DNA of 18,904 nt from Spirochaetia bacterium UBA5763 (lineage in GTDB: Bacteria; Spirochaetota; UBA4802; UBA5550): contig DIEX01000025.1 of NCBI GenBank assembly GCA_002418835.1, positions 1 to 18,904 on the forward strand, given 5' to 3'. The notes under the pieces were generated by a model. That model did no database searches and was not told the DNA's origin. It saw only the letters and a list, made by a program, of their open reading frames with translations. This document shows positions 13,375-18,904 of this stretch, piece after piece (position 1 is the first letter of the stretch; every line of letters starts with the position of its first letter). A program made the position numbers and the translations under genes.

Positions 13375-14361
13375 ATGCCAGACAACATAGTAACAATAGC
13401 GGACATGAAAAACCCCAATGAGTTTTTTCAGAAGGTCCTGCTTCGTAGAATAAGGTATGACTCTGTATTCGAACAGTTCGCCCTTAAGGGAAAGGTTGAG
13501 GGTATGGAGTTTGTTTCATGGTTCAGAGTAAACAGGGTGAACCCCGGGAGTCCCACACAGCTTGGAGACACTAACCCCTCACCCCTTGTTATTACTACTG
13601 AAAAGATAACCGGCCAGGTTGGCTGGTACGGTGCCTATGCGAAGATTGGTCGTAAGGCAAAGAAGATAGACCCGGTTAAAGCAATAACTGAATACACTGA
13701 GGTGGTTGGAGACCACGGCAGAGAGACCAGGGAGATGATAATGAGGGACTCCATTCTCTCAGGTGCTACATCAGTTTATTATGCTGGTGCAGCTGCAGGG
13801 AGAGCAAATGTCACCTCTGTAATCAACAATGCTGACTTAAAAAGGATATTCAGGTCTCTTGAAAAACAGGGTGCTGAAAAGATTACTGATATCGTAGTTG
13901 GTGAAGACAGGGATAACACTCACCCTGTAGAGGCCTGCTATATCATGATAGTGGACCCTGACCAGGCACTTGATGTTAGGGCTCTCACAGGATTTACAAA
14001 GTGTGCAGACTATTCAAATCCGTCAGTAAGGTTTAAGAATGAAATCGGCGCATGTGAAGGCTTCAGATTTCTATCCTCTAACTACATGACAGGTGTTGTA
14101 CTCCCCAATGCAGGATCGACCACAGTAGCTGGAAAGATCTCCGCTGGTGGAACAAACTGTGATATTTACAGGGCCATAGCTCTCGGGAAGGAGGCCTTTG
14201 GTATAGCGGACCTTGAGACCATGGAATCAATTCTCAAATCCGAGCAGGAGGCCGGTGGACCGCTTAATATGTTCTCCACAACCGGATACATAATGGCAAT
14301 GACATCGAAGGCTCTTAATCCTGCCTGGTTCACAATTTATGAAACAGCTGCAAGTGTATAA
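13375..14361 (+). CDS. Major capsid protein, N4-gp56-like
   Basis: A 328-residue protein in the right place after scaffold. 'EFFQKVLLRRIRYDSVFEQF' opens the N-arm, then 'GMEFVSWFRVNRVNPGSPTQ' with 'LGDTNPSPLVITTEKITGQV' gives the family's 'T-y---l--at-pLtEG' block followed by 'gWYGAYAKIGRKAKKID', and 'EVVGDHGRETREMIMRDSIL' plus the long helix of an HK97-type fold. N4-gp56-type capsid proteins share this order. The predicted product is the shell hexamer/pentamer subunit. Only a weak AAGG ribosome site precedes the ATG. Confidence 0.8.
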   Translation: MPDNIVTIADMKNPNEFFQKVLLRRIRYDSVFEQFALKGKVEGMEFVSWFRVNRVNPGSPTQLGDTNPSPLVITTEKITGQVGWYGAYAKIGRKAKKIDPVKAITEYTEVVGDHGRETREMIMRDSILSGATSVYYAGAAAGRANVTSVINNADLKRIFRSLEKQGAEKITDIVVGEDRDNTHPVEACYIMIVDPDQALDVRALTGFTKCADYSNPSVRFKNEIGACEGFRFLSSNYMTGVVLPNAGSTTVAGKISAGGTNCDIYRAIALGKEAFGIADLETMESILKSEQEAGGPLNMFSTTGYIMAMTSKALNPAWFTIYETAASV

Positions 14362-14372
14362 AGGGAGGTGAT

Positions 14373-14666
14373 ATGGAGAAGTATACACACTCAGAGAAAA
14401 AAACAGGTACAGGAACAGCACTGGTCTTTAATTGCGGTTTCAGGCCAAAGTACGTGAAGGTAATGAATGTCGGTGCAGGGCTCTCAACCATGGAGCACAC
14501 CGACACAATGAATTCTGGCGAAGGGATGAAGAGGGTTGCTGCAGGTGATGCATCATTTGTCACAAACAATGGCATTACTCTCACCGACTACGGGTTCATC
14601 CTTGGAGCTGACGCTAATGTAAACATTGCAGGTCAGACTATTCACGCAGTTGCACACAGGATGTAA
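14373..14666 (+). CDS. Probable capsid decoration / head protein
   Basis: A 97-residue, beta-rich, Gly-rich protein starting behind a very strong GGGAGGTGAT site. The pattern 'FRPKYVKVMNVGAGLSTMEH', 'SGEGMKRVAAGDASF', 'GITLTDYGFILGADANVNIA' and a closing 'IHAVAHR' resembles small beta-sandwich proteins encoded just after capsid genes ('p-yV-v-n', 'GIT----GF-iG----vn-----h--a-r'). Decoration of the capsid surface is the best guess. The strong ribosome site suggests high copy number, as for the capsid protein. Confidence 0.58.
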   Translation: MEKYTHSEKKTGTGTALVFNCGFRPKYVKVMNVGAGLSTMEHTDTMNSGEGMKRVAAGDASFVTNNGITLTDYGFILGADANVNIAGQTIHAVAHRM

Positions 14667-14679
14667 GGAGGAGATAATT

Positions 14680-14964
14680 ATGGCAGCAGCAAATAAAAGG
14701 GAAACTGATGGTAAAAAATACAGGGTCATAGGTAAAGACCCGGGTGCATCTGTAAATGGTGTTATCACCTGCTTTGTCAACGGCATACAGTATAAGATCA
14801 AAGAGAATGAACCTGTTGAGCTGGGTGAAGCAGTTCTTTCATATCTGAAGGATGCCAGAATAACAACTCACAAGGAAACCGGCACAGATGAGGAGGATGC
14901 TGTTGATATAAAAGATGGCTTCCAAATCAATGTGAAGAAGAAGTTCGAGATTCTGGAAGTGTAG
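14680..14964 (+). CDS. Unknown 94-residue virion-region protein
   Basis: I chose the ATG at 14680 because AAGGAGGAG lies just upstream; the reading frame continues back to 14626 inside the previous gene. It has a basic N-terminus, beta strands ('ASVNGVITCFVNGIQYKIKE'), a helix 'LGEAVLSYLKDARI' and an acidic stretch 'TGTDEEDAVDIKDG'. The 'v-G----fvNG--Y-i--g--v-lp--v---L--a' shape occurs in small phage head-completion proteins. Function not assigned. Confidence 0.62.
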   Translation: MAAANKRETDGKKYRVIGKDPGASVNGVITCFVNGIQYKIKENEPVELGEAVLSYLKDARITTHKETGTDEEDAVDIKDGFQINVKKKFEILEV

Positions 14965-14967
14965 AGA

Positions 14968-15510
14968 GTGACCCTGGGAGAGATTTATGATTCAGTAGTT
15001 AACCTGGTATACGGGGATGTAAATGCATCCCCTGTACCTCTTGCTGAGATCCCTTTTATCCGGACTCTTATCCTGCAGAAACACAGGGAAGTACAAAGGG
15101 ACTATAACTTCTGGTTTAACAGGGTAAGAACCACTCTTGACTTGACTGCTGGAATTAGTACCTACCCTCTCCCTGCAGAGTACAAGGAGTTCATAAAACT
15201 GGATTGTGAAGGGGAATGTGAGCTCATAGGTGAGAATCTTGTTTTTCTGGAGGCCCCGCTTCTTGATAAGACAGTTACTTTTGACCTATGGCAGTATATT
15301 CCCACACCCGCAGCCTGGAATGCAGCTCATACTGATGCAGTTACCAGGTTCTGCCACATGGCAATTATATACATGGTAACTGCCATTGTGATGCTTAAGA
15401 GGGATGAGAAGACACAGGCTGGATCTTATCTTGAACTTGGAGCTCAGGCTCTTGAATCAGTATATGCGGAGGACTATAAACGCAGACAATCACCCGGAGC
15501 TGTTTTTTAA
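14968..15510 (+). CDS. Head-to-tail adaptor / connector protein
   Basis: A 180-residue protein starting at GTG, with GGAAG 9 bases upstream. It is helical at both ends with a beta middle: 'IPFIRTLILQKHREVQRDYN' with 'FWFNRVRTTLDLTAGISTYP' and 'LPAEYKEFIKL' is the typical adaptor pattern ('i-------R--yn-------l-t--g---Y-LP-d-----'). The C-terminal 'ALESVYAEDYKRRQ' helix is also usual. Such proteins form the first ring below the portal. The position after capsid genes agrees. Confidence 0.68.
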   Translation: MTLGEIYDSVVNLVYGDVNASPVPLAEIPFIRTLILQKHREVQRDYNFWFNRVRTTLDLTAGISTYPLPAEYKEFIKLDCEGECELIGENLVFLEAPLLDKTVTFDLWQYIPTPAAWNAAHTDAVTRFCHMAIIYMVTAIVMLKRDEKTQAGSYLELGAQALESVYAEDYKRRQSPGAVF

Positions 15511-15511
15511 A

Positions 15512-15760
15512 ATGGAAAGCATAATACTTAAATTCTGGCCTGTGATACTTGCTCTGATATCTGTGATAGCCTGGTTAATCAGGCTTGAAAGCAGGGTTAA
15601 AGAACATACACAGAGTATCTGCAGGATTGAAGGATCACAGGAAAAGAACATTGATAAGCTGACTGATAAACTTGACCGGGTGGATGAGAAGCTCAGCACG
15701 CTGGGTGAAAGGATATCAGAGCTTACAGGATACTTTAAGCGATACGAAGAAGAAAAATAA
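15512..15760 (+). CDS. Membrane-anchored coiled-coil protein (holin/spanin-like)
   Basis: An 82-residue protein with one membrane segment (about 4-24, ILKFWPVILALISVIAWLI) and a heptad-patterned helix (about 43-79, NIDKLTDKLDRVDEKLSTLG). An N-terminal anchor with a periplasmic coiled coil is the architecture of inner-membrane spanins and of XhlA-type lysis proteins. I chose the ATG at 15512; it starts 1 base after the previous stop, and the reading frame is open further back only as a shadow. It opens a four-gene group with lysis features. The precise role is inference. Confidence 0.6.
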   Translation: MESIILKFWPVILALISVIAWLIRLESRVKEHTQSICRIEGSQEKNIDKLTDKLDRVDEKLSTLGERISELTGYFKRYEEEK

Positions 15761-16278
15761 TGGAAGAGACAATCAGACGAATTGATGAGTTCACGTCTAC
15801 TCATAAACAGAAATTAAAGGGGAGCAAGGTCTACATTGAGATACAGGAGGCTTTGAAGTGTTCGTTGAAAGAAGCTAAAGCTGTGGCGAAGGTAAGCTGC
15901 AACATTCTCTCAACCTATGCCCTGCTGTATGGGTTAAACCTTATAACCATGTCATTTACAGAATTCATTTTATATCTCCTCGAAAACGGTGATATCAACA
16001 AGGATGATATCGGATGGATTAAGAGTGAGAAGGAGGATATATTCAAACGCCTGGGACTTGATATACAGCTGGTCAGGTATACGGATATATACGGGCTACC
16101 TGAAGGCATTTACCAGGTAAAGATTCAGAACAGGTTCGGTACCCACTTCATTGCAGGGTATGTAATAAACGGCCTGCTCTATCTATCTGATACGTCTTGG
16201 AGGGGAACGCATGTTGAAGCAGCAGGCGTCTTAAAGGACGATACGGTTCTATGGGTTAAAAGATATGAACACGCTTAA
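15760..16278 (+). CDS. Candidate Cys/His enzyme, possible endolysin
   Basis: A 172-residue protein without a signal peptide. 'AKVSCNILSTYALLYGL' (Cys47) followed by a helical middle, then 'NRFGTHFIAGYVING' (His129) and 'LYLSDTSWRG' (Asp144) gives the Cys-His-Asp order and strand spacing of papain-like/C39 peptidases. The family is not recognised with certainty; a relation to the DUF261-type proteins of spirochaete phages or plasmids is possible. Neighbours on both sides have lysis-protein features, so a peptidoglycan-cutting role is a reasonable guess. The first base is shared with the previous stop, and the end overlaps the holin-like start by 14 bases. Confidence 0.45.
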   Translation: MEETIRRIDEFTSTHKQKLKGSKVYIEIQEALKCSLKEAKAVAKVSCNILSTYALLYGLNLITMSFTEFILYLLENGDINKDDIGWIKSEKEDIFKRLGLDIQLVRYTDIYGLPEGIYQVKIQNRFGTHFIAGYVINGLLYLSDTSWRGTHVEAAGVLKDDTVLWVKRYEHA

Positions 16279-16465
16279 GATGTATTTCAATAAAATATTC
16301 AGCCGGAAGTTCCAGGTCCTTCTTATAGCAATAATGCTTTTTCTCATACATCCTGAGAGCTTCACGGGGGACCACATGGTTATCATCATGTCAGTGTACA
16401 TGGGTGTAAATGTGGCGAACAAATATATAAAGACTTCAGGAGGTAATAAATGCGAAGAGGATTAA
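16265..16465 (+). CDS. Holin-like membrane protein
   Basis: A 66-residue protein with a short basic N-terminus (KMYFNKIFSRK), two hydrophobic stretches (VLLIAIMLFLI and MVIIMSVYMGVNVA) divided by a short polar loop (HPESFTGDH), and a charged tail (KCEED). 'F-sRKf----i----' at the start of the first segment is common in phage holins. It would form membrane lesions timing release. It overlaps both neighbours (16265-16278 and 16450-16465). Confidence 0.65.
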   Translation: MNTLKMYFNKIFSRKFQVLLIAIMLFLIHPESFTGDHMVIIMSVYMGVNVANKYIKTSGGNKCEED

Positions 16466-16719
16466 TACTTATGCTTTTAATTATATCACTTCTTTCCATT
16501 GTGTCATGCATGAAGGCCCCGGTCCTTCAGGAAGAGGAGCTTTACCCCTGCTTTAAGGCCAGGGACTGTGACTACAGGAATCCGAAGAATCCTGAGAAAT
16601 GCATTGATGACCACAAGGAATGCAGGGCAAGGGAAAGATACGAGTATTGCAAGAAGTCTTCCAACAGGTGGGAGAGAGATACTGAACAGGGATGCTGGGA
16701 CAAACTTAACAGCAAGTAG
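16450..16719 (+). CDS. Cys-rich phage lipoprotein, outer-spanin-like
   Basis: An 89-residue lipoprotein. MRRG, a hydrophobic core LILMLLIISLLS and the lipobox IVSC predict signal peptidase II cleavage before Cys20. The mature part is highly charged and has six further Cys (34, 40, 51, 58, 67, 82), enough for several disulphides in the periplasm. A small outer-membrane lipoprotein next to a holin and a TM/coiled-coil protein suggests an outer spanin. Six extra cysteines are atypical for that class, so a host-surface or superinfection role is an alternative. AGGAGGT precedes the ATG by 6 bases, within the holin-like gene. Confidence 0.62.
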   Translation: MRRGLILMLLIISLLSIVSCMKAPVLQEEELYPCFKARDCDYRNPKNPEKCIDDHKECRARERYEYCKKSSNRWERDTEQGCWDKLNSK

Positions 16720-16722
16720 GTT

Positions 16723-17076
16723 ATGATGCTTAGTGAATATAAGATATCTACTCCATATCCTACAGATTACTTCAGCCAGGTATTTGCAAATCTCCGTTTC
16801 ACTAAAGAGATGTTTGAGGAAAGATATACCCTTGATCATCACCTTAACGAGACAGATACAGCATTAACTGACGGGCATGACAAGCTGACGATGAAAGGTA
16901 TAACTATCAACACCCTAGTCGATAAAATGCCATACCCGATTAATCCGGAGACAGGGGTAGCAGAGTTACCCGCTAACGGAGTGATATTATTTTGCAAACT
17001 GGTAAATGGAAAATGCCAATTAACTTATGCAGCAAAGGATAACACCAACGCATTTAAAGAATTTGAGGTATTATAA
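16723..17076 (+). CDS. Tail-fibre-associated virion protein
   Basis: A 117-residue protein. 'YTLDHHLNETDTALTDGHDK' followed by 'LTM' is a DHH...DG-H motif typical of phage tail-fibre and baseplate proteins, and a related motif is in the next gene. The C-terminal half is beta-rich ('AELPANGVILFCKLVNGKCQ') and resembles a short fibre tip domain. It starts only 3 bases after the lipoprotein stop without a good ribosome site. Its last base is the next gene's first. Not recognised beyond this. Confidence 0.5.
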   Translation: MMLSEYKISTPYPTDYFSQVFANLRFTKEMFEERYTLDHHLNETDTALTDGHDKLTMKGITINTLVDKMPYPINPETGVAELPANGVILFCKLVNGKCQLTYAAKDNTNAFKEFEVL

Positions 17077-17867
17077 TGTTAAGCAGAATATGGGATGTAA
17101 CTATTCCAAGAGATACAGAACTTGCCGGAAATGGTGACGATGAGATAAGGACTTTAAAGTCCGAACTCAAAGAACATCTTGAACAGGATCACTTTATGGA
17201 TGGAGTAATTGATCCGCTTCAAGGAAATTGTGACGGATACCATAGAAAAATTACATTATTTCCACAAGAAGCACCTGTATCAATTCCGGCAGGAGCTGGA
17301 ATCTTACAAACAACATTAAAAAATACACAGCCGGAATTATGCTTTTATAAGAATCAAAATGGAATAGTTGAAATACAAATTACAAAAGACGGAGCACTAA
17401 ATCTTGATGGTTTTCTTTTACGTAATACAGCAACTCTTGCAGAGGCTGAAGGAGCTTCAATCATCAAATCATTTAGTCCAAACCAGCAAAGTGTAACTCT
17501 TTCAGCAAACAAGAAGATGTTTGTTCTTGTGGATTTTTTAATTATTTCTGCACAATCGGTTGGGTCTGGATTAGATCGTGCAGGATATGTAAAGTATAAC
17601 GATATCACTCTATTCTCATGTACTGGAAATTTATCTTCACGAACTCCTCATCCATTATATGGGACATACGTAAATGGTTGTAATTATTTACTTTTTATGA
17701 ATCCCAGTGAAACATTTACTTTTAGTTTTATAACTCCTGGCATACGTACAACTCAATATCAACAACAACCGGGTATGTTTATAGGCTCGACAACTTCTTT
17801 CAAAATTACGGCAGCACCTCTTGTGACTTATAATGACACAACACACGGGGTTATAACGATATCATAA
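17076..17867 (+). CDS. Tail fibre / receptor-binding protein candidate
   Basis: A 263-residue protein. The N-terminal 'WDVTIPRDTELAGNGDDEIR' with 'TLKSELKEHLEQDHFMDGVI' is the conserved 'W-v--P-gs--a--GDDeIR-lK--l--H' attachment module of many tail fibres, then 'CDGYHRKITL'. From about residue 70 on it is beta-rich and Ser/Thr-rich ('QSVTLSANKKMFVLVDFLII'), like receptor-binding tips that trimerise. Codon and base use become more AT-rich in this part, hinting at exchange of the tip domain. It probably contacts the host surface. The first base overlaps the previous stop. Confidence 0.62.
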   Translation: MLSRIWDVTIPRDTELAGNGDDEIRTLKSELKEHLEQDHFMDGVIDPLQGNCDGYHRKITLFPQEAPVSIPAGAGILQTTLKNTQPELCFYKNQNGIVEIQITKDGALNLDGFLLRNTATLAEAEGASIIKSFSPNQQSVTLSANKKMFVLVDFLIISAQSVGSGLDRAGYVKYNDITLFSCTGNLSSRTPHPLYGTYVNGCNYLLFMNPSETFTFSFITPGIRTTQYQQQPGMFIGSTTSFKITAAPLVTYNDTTHGVITIS

Positions 17868-18031
17868 TGGCAAGTTCCCCACAAATATCATTACCTCAGA
17901 TTCCGTCAGACCTTGATCCGAAACTTAAGGAATATCTTACTGCTTTGACTAAAGTTATTACAATCAAGCAGATAGATGATTATTCAACAGTTGAGGAACT
18001 GAAAAAACGTTTAACAGTATTGGAATCATAA
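17867..18031 (+). CDS. Small virion-region protein, 54 residues
   Basis: MASSPQISLPQIPSDLDPKL then a helix 'KEYLTALTKVITIKQIDDYS' and 'ELKKRLTVLES'. It starts in a TAATG overlap with the fibre gene and ends just before the next ATG. Pro-rich start and helical end suggest a short linker or chaperone for the fibre. No family is recognised, and the ribosome site is weak, so translational coupling is presumed. Confidence 0.55.
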   Translation: MASSPQISLPQIPSDLDPKLKEYLTALTKVITIKQIDDYSTVEELKKRLTVLES

Positions 18032-18904
18032 ATGTACAATACAGGCTCTATATCATTTGCATCGATATTAAAAGACCTCCCGGCAAGGAAGCTTCAAGAC
18101 AACATTCTGCAGGCTGGTGAGAATATAATCTTTCAGGACGGAGTCATTAAATCCAGGTTCGGTATTGCTGAATTTGGTGCCACTTCTCTCGGAGATAACA
18201 TTACAGGGGTAAGTCTCTTCAAGAAACTCAGGAATGATAACCGGTATCTCATTGCATTTACAAATAAAGACGCTTATGTATATAACGTGCAGAATGGAAA
18301 GTTTGAATTAAAGACCAGGAACTATTCAAAAGGAACAGTAACAAGCTCAGGTGATGGTAATCGTACTATTACCCTGACTTCAAACATAACAACAACAGCC
18401 ACAATAACCAACGGCTCTAATAGAATAGTAGTAGCAAGTCCCACAGGACTTGAAGTCGGTATGGAGATATCAGGAGACGGTATACCTGACAATACAACAA
18501 TACTTGCTATATCCGGTAGTGTTCTTACTCTCAGTAACCCGATCGAGAAAGAAGTTAGTCTATCCGGATTACTCACAGTAGCAGGTACTGGTATTGCTTC
18601 AGTATCCTCAACCAATGGTCTCGCTGTCGGGATGAAAATTACAGGTGACGGACTGCAAAATGATACGCTTATATCGGCGATAGGTTCAGGGACACTCACT
18701 CTGTCTAAAGCATCACATAATTCAACAGCGAGAACCGGAAATACAACAAGCGGCAGTCCCAATTTAACTGCTGTTAATGATGTCACAGGACTTAAAATTG
18801 GACAATCTGTAACAGGTTCAGGTATTCCTGTAGGTACAACAATCATTGCAATAAATGGCAACGTTATCACTCTCTCCGTTAACTGTACTGCTACAGCAAC
18901 AAGT
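18032..18904 (+). CDS. Tail nozzle-like protein with internal repeats (partial)
   Basis: The frame is open for 291 codons from the ATG at 18032 and is cut by the window end. The N-terminal 'LKDLPARKLQDNILQAGENI' with 'IFQDGVIKSRFGIAEFG' and 'KLRNDNRYLIAFTNKDAYVY' fits beta-propeller nozzle/stabilisation proteins of short-tailed phages ('N--f-dGvl--R-G'). From about residue 123 the protein carries three similar beta modules with glycines at 139, 196 and 253, exactly 57 residues apart. Each reads GL-vGm-I-G-GIp--T-I-aI-g--lTLS. Such modules may extend or decorate the nozzle. The start sits 1 base after the previous stop with no clear ribosome site. The minus strand here is open for 182 codons only as a shadow. 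Confidence 0.7.
   Translation, partial: MYNTGSISFASILKDLPARKLQDNILQAGENIIFQDGVIKSRFGIAEFGATSLGDNITGVSLFKKLRNDNRYLIAFTNKDAYVYNVQNGKFELKTRNYSKGTVTSSGDGNRTITLTSNITTTATITNGSNRIVVASPTGLEVGMEISGDGIPDNTTILAISGSVLTLSNPIEKEVSLSGLLTVAGTGIASVSSTNGLAVGMKITGDGLQNDTLISAIGSGTLTLSKASHNSTARTGNTTSGSPNLTAVNDVTGLKIGQSVTGSGIPVGTTIIAINGNVITLSVNCTATATS
18446..18904 (+). repeat. 171-bp tandem repeat encoding 57-residue modules
   Basis: Three consecutive units start at about 18446, 18617 and 18788 (171-base period, the third truncated by the window). They share GGxxxTGGxxxTxxCxGG-like protein-level signals (GDG/GSG followed by Thr-rich strand and LTLS) more than DNA identity, so the duplication is old or codons have diverged. 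They probably encode tandem beta-sandwich or solenoid domains. Confidence 0.6.

Noticed and set aside
18322..18870. Leftward 182-codon frame near the window end
   Set aside because: Antisense of the repeat-bearing nozzle-like gene; its Val/Pro-rich sequence mirrors the sense-strand repeats.

Overview
The window reads as the left 18.9 kb of a temperate, short-tailed (podovirus-like) prophage, entered from about 490 bases of flanking DNA. Host: not identifiable with confidence. Genes have strong GGAGG-type ribosome sites, composition is moderately AT-rich, and one phage gene carries a clear lipoprotein signal, so a Gram-negative-type envelope is likely. The left flank has integron-cassette-like repeats. 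A spirochaete-like host is a guess only. No integrase, tRNA, rRNA, IS element or CRISPR array is visible.

Layout. (1) 1-493: non-coding flank built of a 37-bp direct repeat, an inverted copy of its core, and two attC-like sites. (2) 494-1300: lysogeny control, with a leftward XRE-type repressor whose own promoter contains a 20-bp palindromic operator. (3) 1309-3448: rightward early operon with a ribbon-helix-helix-like protein, a KilAC-type antirepressor, three tiny proteins, a Bet/RecT single-strand annealing protein and an unknown partner. (4) 3449-6043: replication module, comprising a hairpin-rich leader, an O-like initiator with an embedded iteron origin, a helicase-loader-like gene, SSB and small accessory genes. 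(5) 6180-6837: a GRPK-tailed small protein and a DUF1367-like protein. (6) 6855-8511: an AT-rich, leftward insertion with two SAM-dependent methyltransferases. One lies in a cassette-like unit bounded by 10-bp inverted repeats and next to a second copy of the attC-like palindrome of the left flank. (7) 8509-15510: HNH protein, large terminase, P22-like portal, small-terminase-like protein, scaffold, N4-gp56-like major capsid protein, a probable decoration protein and a head-tail adaptor. (8) 15512-16719: a probable lysis group (membrane/coiled-coil protein, Cys/His candidate enzyme, holin-like protein, Cys-rich lipoprotein). (9) 16723-18904: tail-fibre-like proteins and the start of a tail nozzle-like protein with a 57-residue tandem repeat, cut by the window end.

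The genes fit one programme: repressor and antirepressor choose the cycle, the early operon replicates and recombines the DNA, the terminase-portal-scaffold-capsid block builds heads, and the lysis group releases particles. The methyltransferase island stands out as foreign cargo in strand, composition and flanking sites. The most unusual signal is that the same attC-like palindrome occurs at the edge of the prophage and beside this internal cargo.
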